64,000 bases of DNA from Trichaptum fuscoviolaceum (Eukaryota > Basidiomycota > Agaricomycetes > Hymenochaetales > Trichaptaceae). Positions within the stretch are counted from its first letter, which is position 1, and each line of letters starts with the position of its first letter. Shown piece by piece: positions 22,217-33,519 of this stretch. The translations under genes and the position numbers were made by a program. The notes beneath the pieces are model-generated. The model ran no database searches. It saw only the letters and a program-made list of their open reading frames with translations, and was not told the DNA's origin. The DNA is taken from positions 3,038,001 through 3,102,000 of the forward strand of contig CAJSYZ010000005.1 in NCBI GenBank assembly GCA_910574455.1. The letters are read 5' to 3'.

Positions 22217-23617
22217 CTAACCTCCAGTCACCGTGTTGCTTGACTCAACGACTGGCTCAAACGTTTTATACAAGAAGAGAATACCTCGTTCTTCGCAAAC
22301 TTGCTTTGTCCTGATGAAATGTAAAGGAACAGTCACCTCAACACCATACATATACATTTCTCGTGCCAACGATCGTATCCTTCGTTTATTTGCATAATCG
22401 CGGACGAAACCCGAGGCGGTAAGGAACAATGATTCTAGTTTCGGCAAGGACTGGATGAGTTCGGATAGCGCAACATCTCTACCAGAATTGCGGGCTGCAT
22501 TCTGCTGGGATAGAATTGATCTCATTGGGATGGCAGGATAATCCGTCGCCGTAGCAAACCATATTGGCGAATAGTGTATTGCCAGTCGCCTCAGGCCCGG
22601 AGGGATAGAACTACGAAGTCTTGTGAGCGCTTCATCGATGTTTTGCGGGAATAAGTCGAGGCTCCTGAGGTCTCTACAGTTGGATAAAACTGCGGAAACG
22701 CCCTTATACATTTCTTCTCGTCCGATACGAATGTATAGATTTTGTAGCTGATCGAATGCCGTCCTTCCGAATGACGGCCTGAAAAGGTCTTGGTCGCGAA
22801 ATATCGACAATGAAAGTTCACGAATTGCTACATCCACTTTGGTTCGAGTTAATATTTTAAGACTTCTCCCAATGACTGTATCAGAACCGTCGAGTTCAAG
22901 GACCTTGACGGAAAGAGGGAATTTGGAGTCTTCGGCTTCGCGTGTGTCGAGAGAAATCGAAAGAAGTTCAAGATCAGAAAGCAAAGCTATATCTTTGAAA
23001 AGACCATTATAGCATCGTGGATTCGTAACCCGGGTTGAACGAGAAGAGCAATCGAAGATCCATAAAGCTTTTATGGTACGCAAATGAAGCCTAGTGAAAA
23101 GCAACAATTGTCGGAGTATCGTGTCTTGTTTACAAAGATTGAGATAAAGGGCCATGGCGCGTATCCCTGGAAGGCGACGGAAAAGGTCGGCATAATGAAC
23201 AAGATCAAGGCTTTCATGCCTGTCGTCGATATGCAGTGCAACTTCATGAACCCACGGGCCAAGAAATCGGCTCTGGAGAAAGAAACGAATGGAGGTCTCG
23301 TCCGATTTAATCAAACGACGTCTGAGTATCTTTTGAGCTGGTGTTGTCCATGTACGGTGAACCAGAGACAGCGTCCTCAATAGCCCTGTGCCTCTTCTCA
23401 GCGCGTGTACATTGCCATAGAATACGCCGGCCGGTATGTCGAAAGGAATGATGTGATCCTCGAAGTGTTCAAAGAGAAGGTCAATAATGACTTGCGGCAA
23501 TGCACAGTTTGATCTGTGCAACTGACACCCGTCTACATTTTCGGTAGATGTCACGCTAGGCTCATCCTCCCTTTTGTCCAACGTTTGCTGTTCGATAGTG
23601 GGTGACCCTAAGCTCAT
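22217..23617 (-). CDS. F-box/LRR-like protein, copy 2
   Basis: Single open exon, 466 aa from ATG 23617; the frame extends 11 codons further without an ATG. N-terminal F-box-like part: LPQVIIDLLFEHFEDHIIPF, then LRTLSLVHRTWTTPAQKIL, the same VHRTW arrangement as copy 1. Leucine-rich stretches follow (LSDLELLSISLDTR, LQNLYIRIG, CRDLRSLDLFPQ, LPKLESLFLTASGF). The end (GVEVTVPLHFIRTKQVCEER) matches the decayed copy at 23876-24503, so the two share an ancestor. Predicted role: substrate recognition in an SCF ligase; the target is unknown. Confidence 0.7.
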   Translation of the reverse strand: MSLGSPTIEQQTLDKREDEPSVTSTENVDGCQLHRSNCALPQVIIDLLFEHFEDHIIPFDIPAGVFYGNVHALRRGTGLLRTLSLVHRTWTTPAQKILRRRLIKSDETSIRFFLQSRFLGPWVHEVALHIDDRHESLDLVHYADLFRRLPGIRAMALYLNLCKQDTILRQLLLFTRLHLRTIKALWIFDCSSRSTRVTNPRCYNGLFKDIALLSDLELLSISLDTREAEDSKFPLSVKVLELDGSDTVIGRSLKILTRTKVDVAIRELSLSIFRDQDLFRPSFGRTAFDQLQNLYIRIGREEMYKGVSAVLSNCRDLRSLDLFPQNIDEALTRLRSSIPPGLRRLAIHYSPIWFATATDYPAIPMRSILSQQNAARNSGRDVALSELIQSLPKLESLFLTASGFVRDYANKRRIRSLAREMYMYGVEVTVPLHFIRTKQVCEERGILFLYKTFEPVVESSNTVTGG

Positions 23618-23875
23618 TCCGATATCCTCAACTTTGACTTTCGGTCTCAAAGTATGACAAGCGATCTTGGAGACTGAGGTAGTAGTGAACTTGAAACTGC
23701 TTGATAAAAGTCCCGGTCAGAACATCTTTCTTATCACAATGATTGCAAGGTCGCTCACCCTTATGTCAGATAGTACTGAGGCTTTGAGACGGTAGGGTTA
23801 GGCTGTTCGTACACTGGCAGTGCCTGGTGGCGTGTAGAATCTGTACTGTAGATCCAATATCAAACTACATCAAGA

Positions 23876-24503
23876 GTGTTGACTCGAGGATTCGCACGCT
23901 CAGGCTGTTTTAAGTTGGATAACCCAGCCGTCAGGGAGTCGCTATTCGAAAAAAACTCTGCGATCGGCACAATTTTGCCCCGAATAAGAGTAGGAACGAC
24001 GCTTGCCAGCTTGAAGAATCTCTACATCAATTTTGGCTGGCTTACGTTCGGGAATAGAAGCGAATTGTATGACAACATCTGTGCGAGCCTGACTATTTGT
24101 CCGAACCTCGAAAGCCTTGATGTATTCGTAGACCCGAATTCACTATCCACTTTCCTGTCCCTCTCTGCTTGAAGAAACTCACTATCCATTTCCGGTTTCC
24201 TTTGATTTCTCGCGGAGACCCGAGACAAGCAAGAAACCTTGAGTTAATATCATCCAAGGAAATCACCTTCAAGTTTCCCGTCTTATACAGTCCTTAACGA
24301 ATTTGGAATACCTGATCCTTACGTCTATAAAAGCGGATTATTCTTTTTCCTCAGCAAGTATACGATACATGGCCAGACGAATACATTCGCTTGGTATCGA
24401 GATTGCTATTCCACCTGTCTTCGCAGCGACGGCACGAGTTTGTGGGGAACGTGGCATAATTGTCACCTGTAAAGAGTTCTCCGTATCTGCAATTACACTA
24501 TGA
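23876..24503 (+). pseudogene. decayed F-box/LRR-like gene fragment
   Basis: The plus strand carries pieces in more than one frame that match the C-terminal half of the 22217-23617 protein: LASLKNLYINFGWLTF against FDQLQNLYIRIG, CPNLESLDVF against CRDLRSLDLF, and IHSLGIEIAIPPVFAATARV followed by CGERGIIV against YMYGVEVTVPLHFIRTKQV and CEERGILF. Stops after SLSA (near 24170) and a shift near 24290 interrupt it, and no start or F-box part was found. It lies in the opposite orientation to its intact relative. Confidence 0.7.
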
Positions 24504-24898
24504 ATACTATGACAGCATGTTAGTAGAAATGACAATTATGATTCTCCGCACCTTTAACTACTGATTGTCGGTGCGCTGTCGTGTATCGGTGCAATAGGCA
24601 AGACACCCTTGGAAGCCTCCCAATCTCTTTACGGCGTATTACGCCATTGAAAAATATGTTTGACGGTTGATAGATGAGCATATACGTACGACCTTGTCTC
24701 GGCTTTCATTAATTGTACGGTTATCGCATCCAGTTCTCTGCAAACGTCAGAGCATCGGTTGACCCTAGACAGTAATCCTAGGTCGGAGTGCAGTATGATC
24801 TTGCAAGGTAGACACATCTGTTTCGTCTTAATACTTTCGTGTTTTAGTGCAATAAAAAACTAACTCTAATCTTATTAGAAATGAATTATGTATAACAC
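24504..24898. other. intergenic, no gene seen
   Basis: Between the F-box relic and the 3' end of the Ca2+/H+ exchanger. No supported frame. Confidence 0.5.
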
Positions 24899-27221
24899 TC
24901 AAGATACCCAGACTAAAGTTCGACAATCAGAACGCACGCCCAACTGGAGTAGCGAAGGGAACTCACAAGCAAGGGCGATCACAGCATAAAGAGTAATCAA
25001 CAGTATGCCTTCCATGTAGTTTGATTTACCGTCCCTGTGACAGGCCAGTTAGAGTCAGTAAACCAAGGAGAAAGGAGACATCTGTACATAATCAGTGAGT
25101 TGACTAGAATCACGGAGACGAAGAAAACGATAGTCTGTCGTGAATGTATTCTTAGTTATATTCCAACAAAGGCACTTGAACAATCAACTGACCTCAAAGT
25201 CGGCGAAGAACAAGGTAAGCTCATGGCCAGTTCTGCGGACAAAGCATAAACATCAACAACTGTAGGCAGCCCAATGAGAAGTTTTTCCCACATCCATCCC
25301 AAAATCACAAGCAAGGGAATGACAAATGTTGCATTTTGCTGTCGTTAGTAAGTCAGAAATACGTTCATCCCAAAGATATCCTAGTCACTTACAATGGAGC
25401 TCCCGACGCAGATGCCGATAGTAAGTTCAGTCTTATTCTTCAATGCCATCCATACAGATGTGACATGCTCAGCTGCGTTTGACTGAATAGTTGGGAACGA
25501 TAAGCAATGATTCGTAGGTGCAGCGTGCATACGTACGACTATGGGTAAGAGGACTAATCCGATGAAAGCCTTCGGGATGCCGTACCGTTGCGCAACTTCT
25601 TCGATCGACGCGACCACTGTAAAAAGAAAAGTTCCAAATTCGTCCACATGTCAATAGCCAAGAGTACTAACGATAGTCAGCACAGAATGAAGTTATGACC
25701 GTTACTGCTAGCAGCCTGTTGTGACAGTATAAGTTGCTTGCTTCTCGGCGGAGAGACGTACTTACCCAACAGCAGCGGAAAGAGTGTTCATCTTTGGCCT
25801 CTCTTCTTCTTCTTTTGGCGGTTCCGATGGACGAGGTTGGACATTGGGGAGTACAGGTGTGCAATCTGATGAAGAGGATTCGTTGTCATCTCCGGCACCT
25901 TTTTTTTCTGCGTTGAAATATTGCCTATGTGTTTTCAACTAGGCAAAATCAAATTCAGATTTAACACGTCTGCTGCATTTTTTTCCGGAAGAAAGGCGCT
26001 TTTGTTGATCACCTGAAATACAAGGTATGCCATGTATACCAGAAGCAGCATTACCGCTGTTCCTCGTGAAATCGTTAGCAGCCCCGGTTTGGACCCGTTA
26101 CCAGGAGCAGATGGTTCGCCATCTTCCAAATCTTGCTTAGGAAATCTCAAGATGTCCTGAATTGCGGACCTCGACGCGCTATCAAACGTATCAACATCTA
26201 CAGTCTTGAAGGAATGATACGCTGCGGGTATCACCAGCGCTGGTTTGCAAAGTTGAATTAAGCAGAACGTATCAAATGAGTATGAGGAAGTGCGTACTTA
26301 TACACGCTAGCGTCATAAGCTTTGTGGAAATGCATTTGACAATCAGGTCCTGCACTTTCGATGTTCGGATAACATACAGAGCTTGCTCTAATTATTACGT
26401 CAAATTAGCCTTTCATTTTCGAAGAAAATCAGATTATAGAAACATACGCCTGGGCACCCGTTTCCTGAAATAGGAGTTCATTGTATTTGATGCCGCCTTC
26501 AATAATGTTCAACGTCGGGGTACATGGGTCCATACATCGCGAAAGCTTACCAGCCAGGAAAGAACATCCGAGGACCAAGAGGATGTTTGATAGAATGGAA
26601 CCAAGCATCTTCAGACATTCAATCAGCATTGAAACTTCGTTGGCTTGTTACGTAGCCACCACCAGGACGTACGGAAGTCTGAACAATCCGTAGCTCATCT
26701 ACATAGGTAAAGCCGACTCAGTTTCCTACTCCGGAACTGCCAACCGCAATGACTGACCTTGGAGGAGAGCGGCGACACCAACGATGATTTCGACTGCGTT
26801 ACCGAAAGTCGCATTCAACAACCCTGCTACTGTTTGCCCAAGCTTGAGCGACATCTGTTCCGTAGAGTCACCAAGCATCTATGAGCGGCGAGCAAAATGA
26901 CGTTAGTCTGGCGTTTCCTTTAGAACAAAGTTAAGATAAGCACAAGGCACACACCTTTGCCAATGGCATAATTGCAATGAAACTGAAGGAGAATCGGAGT
27001 GCGGCATCCCAGTCCAGCCAATGAGAGATGAAACTCAGAGGGATGAAGACAAGCAAGATGTTAAAGTAAGAGCCGAAGATGAAGAACTTGTAGGATGCAA
27101 GCCAGGTAGGTTCGTCATCTGGAGTACTTAGAAAATGCGCAAATCGGTGCACAAATTGGTGCTGGCTGCCGCCATTGCTGTGTCCGTTCTGTAGTAGGGG
27201 AGACGTTTCGTTTCCTGACAT
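24899..27221 (-). CDS. VCX1: vacuolar Ca2+/H+ exchanger (CAX/VCX1 family)
   Basis: Seventeen minus-strand exons: 27221-26955, 26878-26758, 26698-26673, 26608-26551, 26496-26448, 26387-26378, 26319-26304, 26239-26013, 25938-25766, 25715-25672, 25616-25537, 25482-25393, 25338-25292, 25232-25193, 25134-25088, 25034-24967 and 24912-24899; 458 aa. The protein moves Ca2+ into the vacuole against H+. Both alpha repeats are visible: LLNATFGNAVEIIVG, and the second half with SNAAEHVTSVWMALKNK. Other blocks: DELRIVQTSMLGSILSN, LVIPAAYHSF, an acidic central loop, LPIVSNAAEH, GWITGHELTLFFADFE and the end ALAFWVS. About 11 membrane segments are expected. Exons of 10, 14 and 16 nt are unusually short. Confidence 0.92.
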
Positions 27222-27309
27222 GGGTGAGGATGAGTGGAAGGAATGTTAGCTTGCCCGTCCGATAGACGACTCGGACCGCGATCGGAAGTGCAAAAAAGGC
27301 ACTTGAACT

Positions 27310-27377
27310 TGACGTCATGTCAGCCAGTGCGATATATGTCACGTAGTAGTAGTATGTCACAGTCACATGACTGTGAC
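27310..27377. promoter_or_regulatory. two-way promoter with CRE site and 22-bp palindrome
   Basis: The 326 bp between the exchanger start (27221, -) and the secreted-protein start (27548, +) holds a perfect cAMP-response-type site TGACGTCA at 27310-27317. It also holds an inverted repeat at 27356-27377, arms GTCACAGTCA and TGACTGTGAC with CA between. Both are likely bound by dimeric factors such as bZIP proteins. Confidence 0.45.
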
Positions 27378-27547
27378 TGCCCGGGAAGACCGATGTCAGC
27401 CCACGCAAGATAAAATGGCGGCAGAGTTGCGTTTCTGTTCCTCACCTCTTTGACACCAAACCTCCACGACAGTCCGACATCTACCAAACCGTCGACCTCG
27501 TCTTCATCCAAAATATTTCATTGACTCTAATTCGCTTGAAGCAAGAA

Positions 27548-27904
27548 ATGGCTCGATATCTTAGTGTCCTCGCCTCTGTCCTCGTGTTTTCGCTCGCTGT
27601 GTCAGCCCTACCACAGAGCGCTCAGAACAACGCTGCCGCGACAATGACCGTCAGCGGTTCGAACACCGAGGGGTCCACAATCAACCCCCTCATTGTCAAC
27701 AAACCGAGGCAGATACACAATGCGGACTACGGATCTGGTGGTGGCCCTTCCGGAAATCCAGGAAGTCCCCCTGCGTCAACTGGCTCGGGCCCAGCGTCAC
27801 CTACTGCTCAAGAAGGAGATTACCATCCATCAAGCCCCAGCCAGTCGACATATGATGCTCCGGATTCTACTGCGGGGCAAAAGCGTGGTTACGCTCCTTA
27901 TTAA
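27548..27904 (+). CDS. small secreted Gly/Pro/Ser-rich protein with a C-terminal Kex2-like site
   Basis: Single exon, 118 aa from ATG 27548 (an in-frame extension upstream lacks an ATG). Signal peptide MARYLSVLASVLVFSLAVSA, then a mature chain poor in cysteine and rich in Gly, Pro, Ser and Thr (GSGGGPSGNPGSPPAS), so probably disordered. It ends GQKRGYAPY; Lys-Arg is a Kex2-type cleavage site that would release a five-residue peptide. Not recognised as a known family; effector-like or wall-associated roles are possible but unproven. Divergent from the Ca2+/H+ exchanger. Confidence 0.65.
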   Translation: MARYLSVLASVLVFSLAVSALPQSAQNNAAATMTVSGSNTEGSTINPLIVNKPRQIHNADYGSGGGPSGNPGSPPASTGSGPASPTAQEGDYHPSSPSQSTYDAPDSTAGQKRGYAPY

Positions 27905-28613
27905 AGGAAACTGGATCTATGGAAATCTTGTCGGCTTGGTCTTTGCTTTGCCTGGTCTATGCGTCGACCTAAAAGGACTTCCATCACTTCTCAACATCTC
28001 TACCCAACATTTAGATCTTCAAGTCTACCCTTTCTCTGTTTCGGTTTCAGTTCGTAAGAATCTGTTCATATGTTCTTGTATCCTATTGGTTCTCTGAAGC
28101 ATCTCTGCGAAATTGACAAGTCTTGCTATAAATTTTACGCCATCTGGCAATTCACTACTGTGTTCTCTTGCAGTCTCAAGATCTGGCATTGTTGGAATGT
28201 TTCGAAGCGAGGGGATGTTCGGTTTGCATATCATTCCCATTTTCCAAGATAGTGTCAGAGATGATGTAGAGCTGTGCATATTACAGGATCATGCGTGAAA
28301 TCAAAAATGGACATGCTCTGCGGGTTTTCGCGCTTTGTGTACAGATCTGTCGCCGGTCTTAGGAGCCTGGTATGACACAAAGCGACCACATAGCACCTAT
28401 ATTGAAAGAACAGAATCGATATGAAGTCTGCTCTGTTGTGACTTTACGAGTGGATCGAGCTTTAAAGCTGCTATGTCTTGCTCTTCAAGATTCATGTTTA
28501 CTGTGACCAAAATTCAGCGTCCTGGATAAGTGCGTAGAAGTTCATCACTGATACACAAGAAAGGAGTAAATAACTACTGGTACAAATGTGAGTCTGGGTT
28601 TCCGAGTAGCTTT
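27905..28613. other. intergenic, no gene seen
   Basis: Tail-to-tail spacer between the small secreted protein (+) and the first DUF6534-like gene (-). No supported frame. Confidence 0.45.
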
Positions 28614-30522
28614 CACAAAGGCCGAGAGAAGCTATTCTTTGAAGATGTGGAGTTAGAGGTCGTGAATATATCCCTGGTGATGTCGATCTCAAGAGGAGAT
28701 TTGTTCTGAGCACAAGGACGGATGAGAAAGCGTCAGTTTGACGTCCGAGAAGAACCTGGGAGAGAGAGAAACTTACGATATTAAATATGTTTGAGCCTGG
28801 ATTCAACTGCGACCCCGTAAAGTTGCTCAAGGGCAACATGTCTTTATTCTTCGACAATCGAAGACGATCCCGAGCATTCAGTGTGGCGAGAAGAGCGTTT
28901 ACATATACTATATGGAATCGCATTAAACATCATTGTCGGCAGAGAGTCAGCCTGAGGAGAACACAAACATTCTGCTGTAACCTCATATACACCAATATAA
29001 ACGAAGTTGTTTTTCATCGTAGCATACTACAGAGACTGTCAGTCGTGTGCCGAAGAGATAATACTCTGACCCTAACCGTTATGAGATTGACTAGATGGAG
29101 GACGCAAGCCACTCCGCCGGTGGCAACGCAGTAGTAGATCAAAGTGTTCAAAATGGTGTCCGTGCTGTTTCAGATATTATTAGCAACACCTCTGAGTAAA
29201 TTTTGAATTGAAACTTGTACGCTTTAATCCCATTACGACCAGTTTTGAGGTAGTAGCACAGTACGGCGACTATCCATAAGTCACAGACAACTGCGCTCGA
29301 ATATGTCGTGTATAACGCCCACTGCGTTTCATGACGAGCCCGTTAGATACCGAATCTTACATGAGTCAAGTTAGCTTACTTGTATCGAGTTTATTTTGGC
29401 GAAGAACTTGAGTTGGAGGCTGGCGTTTCATTCAAAGAGTTCAGGCATTCAAGCAGAATTCCGGAGTCAATCCAAGCATACCTCTTTCCAGCGATGTCTA
29501 TAGTAGCAAAGATAAGCAAACAATATGATGGGGAGGAGAGCGATGAAAGCCTACAGAATCCAAGCGCTAGAATTGCACAAATTACTTCGATGTTTCTGAG
29601 AAAATGTCACCGGGACATACCTGCACTAACGAGACAACATATTGCCTTCGTGGACCTTCAGCCCAGTTATTTATTATATGAGATCCCGAACTCACCGGGA
29701 GAAGGATTAAGGCTTTTTTACCACTCACTAAATAACTCATTAGTATGGTGTTTGCCAAATATTGAGAGCAGCATATTCTTCATACTTACAGACCAGAATT
29801 CTCCATAAGTATATTCTGGCAAATTTATCAGTACATGCACACGTCAACTAAAGCTCATGACACTCACGAAATGACCGTCATATAGATTATGCACTGTCAT
29901 CAGATTAGCATAGCGGGTTTCGTAGGTTCAAGGCTTATTTACCGTCACGACGATCATGCTCTTTAGCTATTGTAAGCAAATGCGCAACAGTGCCGAGCAG
30001 AAGGACAAGTCACGCACGACAATACTCCTGGATATACAAGACAAAGAGTTAGTTTATGCAGGTGACACAACCAGAGTTTGGTTTACCAAGTAGGACCAAG
30101 GAGAGCAAACGGATTTGCAAAATTTGTCACTAGATAGAAGTAGAGACCGTGTATGATAAACGCAGCATGAAGTGCGCTGAAGATCCTGTATGCCATTGTT
30201 TAGCGTCATATAACTTTCTCCAGCTGTCGTGTAAGAAGCACTTGCCACAAGCACCCAATCTAAAAACCAGAAGCGTCAGAGTGCATTGTGCCGCAGAGAG
30301 AAGTGTACTGACTGTTATTCTCAGAGCTAATGAATCCTTTCTCGAGCGGCGATAGAATGTGCCAGTCTGCATAGTTGTTACTCCGAATAAACTACGGGAA
30401 GTTACGGTCATTAATTTACCACGCGCCGAGGAGAAGCTGAGAGCATACATGAAAGACGCCACGCCACCGATGAAGACAGACCCAAGCGTGTCATTAAGGG
30501 AAGGGAGCTTGATGGTCGCCAT
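28614..30522 (-). CDS. multi-pass membrane protein, DUF6534-like, copy A
   Basis: Start ATG 30522, stop 28614-28616. Exons were only partly fixed. The start reads LPSLNDTLGSVFIGGVASF, splices to LFGVTTMQTGTFYRRSRKD, then HAAFIIHGLYFYLVTNFANP and FALLGPTW. Short exons follow: SMIVVT and YLYDGHF. The 3' part reads YCVATGG... and YVNALLATLNARDRLRL, ending DITRDIFTTSNSTSSK. This order (SLNDTLGA, THxLYFYLV, YVNSLLATLNAR) is that of the expanded agaricomycete DUF6534 family of 7-TM-like proteins, function unknown. The middle (29150-29950) was not resolved. Copy B follows 1.1 kb away in the same direction. Confidence 0.65.
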
Positions 30523-31618
30523 TGCAGTCACTGAAGGAAGTTGTCTGTTCGTTGAGGAGAATAGGTATAGGTCACTTGTAGGAGAGGGCGTTCGGGTTTA
30601 TCAACTTTCAGAGAGCCGGAATGACAAATGACCAGAAAGGTACGGAGTACATCGATCAATGATCTCCTGAGAAGCCCCCAGTCTCTTCCGACATCCTTGA
30701 TCAAAATGATGGAGACAACATCTCCGTATGCGTGTACAGGTGCTGCCACCATGTAATAGACGTACCGGTCAGACGCGGATCAACTGATATGCACTGAACA
30801 TAGGCAATTGGCAGCCTGTGATTAAAATGAGTATCTGACAAAAGTACTATTGTATACTGTTTGATTTGGTCAAAATAAGCAACGAAAGAAATGAACAGTT
30901 GGAAGGTTCAGATTCACTTACTTGAAGTGTCCGCCGATCACAGACGAAGGGAATGTGCACACATAGGCTTCCCGTCAACAGATCCATCTGGAAAGCTGTG
31001 CCATGAGATGATGGGGTTTTGAGCGCTTTGTAACCTCCATGATATGGCAAGTACAGTTGTATGTAACAGCTGTAACAGTATATGGCGCGCTTTCCAGAGT
31101 GAAAGTCTCTAATTTTGAAACTTGAAGCATGCGTCAACCGGGGCTGTGATAAAGAACTCGAAAGTTAAAAGAGGCTATGTTGTCCAAGGGATAGATTTCC
31201 GAGTCTCGATTTCTCGAAGTTTTAGATCTTAGCAAGCGATAAGCATTCTGAGCCCGAGGCTCGGGCTGTCTTAGTGATACAGTCAATCAACAAGTCCCGG
31301 GCTGTCCAACTTGAATAGACTCGGTGACCAAAGAGACTCCGTTGCGCTGGGGATTAGAGGAGAGCCTGCGAAGTGTTAATCTTTCTTCGGCGTCCCTGAG
31401 TACGTACAAATGATCCGGAACAATTTTCCGACTTCCATTCAAAGAGTACTTCGGGCAGAGTTGAACAAATGTTCTTGGGAGTTTAAATAATAAAGCACAT
31501 CGAATTTGAGTGTTTGTCCGCGGTAGGTACCAAAAGTAGAATGAATCTGTAACAAATCGACACAAGTCAAATTGGGATGGCTAAAAGCATGCAGCATCGT
31601 AAGGTTCTCACGTAACGC
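30523..31618. other. intergenic, no gene seen
   Basis: Between the two tandem DUF6534-like genes; should contain the promoter of copy A and the 3' end of copy B. No supported frame. Confidence 0.45.
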
Positions 31619-33519
31619 TCACGGAGCTTGGGTAAATTCCTTCTTCGACAAGCTAGCATCGGATTTCGTTAGTAACTCGCTAGTGATATCGACTACCGGC
31701 GACATAGGCGCTAATGCGTGCTTTCAATGTTTGAAGGAATCAAAGTGAGGATTAATGCGGAGGAAAAATAATGGATGATAGAGTAAGACATACGTTGTTA
31801 AGAATGTTCAAACCTGCACTCGAGTGTGACCCATGTGATCCTAGGAAGTCGCTCGTGTGAGGGAAGTCCCTCTCTTTCATCGATCGAAGGTGCTTGCGTG
31901 CGTTGAGCGTGGCAAGAAGGGCATTTACATATACTAGAAGTGTGTGTATCAATCAAAGAATAGACGAAAGGTTTGCATGATGAGGGAGGTACTGACGATC
32001 TGCCGTGACTTCGAAAACGCCGATATAAACGAAGTTATCTTTCATTGTAGTATACTAGGAGATTGTCAACCATCGGAAGGCATGATCAGTCGTGTAACGC
32101 ATACCGTGATGAGATTGACGATATGGAGAACGCAGTTGAGCCCACCGGTGGCAACGCAATAGTAGATAAGCTTGTTCAATATGTTGTTGGTGCTGCTTGG
32201 AAAGAGATAGGTGAGAAACTGGGCATCAGATCACGACGACGGCACGCACGAATTGAAGCCAGAGCGACCCTTTCTAAGATTATAGCATAGAACGACTATT
32301 ATCCATATGTCGCAGACGACCAGGCATGAGTATGTTGTGGACAATGCCCACTATGTTGCGGGGTATACTGTCTAACACGTTCATTAGGAAACAAGTTCAA
32401 GGCAACTCACTTGTAGCGAATTGATCCTGGCAAACGTCTTTAGCTGGACACTTGTATATTTTATGTTCGCATCAGACAGGTGGACACTCCTAATTCTCCA
32501 AGAACATACCTTCTTCCGGCTATAACTATTACAACACCGACAAGTCAACATCCATCCGCTAGCAAAAGTTTGTGACTCACATAATCCGAAGGCTACATAG
32601 TGTTCGATTAATACGTATTCCTCTAGCTGGTGGAGCTAAGACTTACCTACGCCAATAAAACAAAAGGTCATCTTGACGCGATCTTCAGATACACCACGCA
32701 AGTTCGAATGATGATGACCTCACTGGAATGACAATCAAGATCTTTTTACGACTCACTACACAGGTATTTGATAGCTTTCATTGTGAGACGCTACTGTTAC
32801 ACTTACGGATTAAGATCCTCCATGAATATATCCTATCAAAGCATTAGTTTTGTGCCTACTATGCACCAATCTGGATGCTCCTCACGAAGTGACTGTCAAA
32901 TAGATAATGGACTATTAAATGGTGCGCATGAGTGACGTTAAGAAAATATGCGTTTAGATACATACGGTTATGATGATCATGCCCTGGACGTCTTGTTTCA
33001 TCAACCCAGAAAATTTACAATCAACGAGACCACGTACAATCATACTCCTAGATAATTACGCAGTTAATTTCTGGGGGGAAAATTATCTACTAACTAACCA
33101 TGTAGGTCCAAGAAGAGCGAACGGATTTGCATAGTTCGACACCAGGTAGAAGTATAATCCATGCGTAATGAAGGCAGCATGTGACACGCTGAAGATCCTG
33201 ATGTCGAAAGGTTACTCTGAAAGCTATAGACATAGGGAGAGCGAGCACTAACCAGAGACAGCCGATCTATGACGACATAATCAGAACGGGAGAAGGAGAC
33301 AAAATAGGCGTACTGACTGCTGCCTTCAAAGCCAATGGATCCTTCATCGAGGACACGTAGTATGCACGCGTTTGCATAGTCGTAATTCCAAACAAACTGA
33401 ATGAAGCTCAGTATCGGGCTAGGTACCGCAAGAAAGGCAAGGGCGTACCTGAAAGACGCAATGCCGCCAAGGAAGACAGCTCCGAGAGTATCATTCAGAG
33501 AGGGGATGTCAATGGTCAT
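31619..33519 (-). CDS. multi-pass membrane protein, DUF6534-like, copy B
   Basis: Start ATG 33519, stop 31619-31621; exons only partly fixed. It follows copy A block by block: IPSLNDTLGAVFLGGIASF, LFGITTMQTRAYYVSSMKDP, HAAFITHGLYFYLVSNYANP, FALLGPTW, a small exon with VQGMIIIT, RRIYSWRILI-like residues, LNKLIYYCVATGGLNCVLHI, MKDNFVYIGVFEVTA, and YVNALLATLNARKHLRSMKE. The last exon ends SDASLSKKEFTQAP. One junction near 33040 does not keep phase as cleanly as in copy A, so a small defect cannot be excluded. Function unknown; plasma or internal membrane. Confidence 0.62.

Noticed and set aside
29380..29808. 142-codon plus-strand frame inside DUF6534-like copy A
   Set aside because: No ATG start and overlaps the unresolved middle of a minus-strand gene; treated as a shadow frame.
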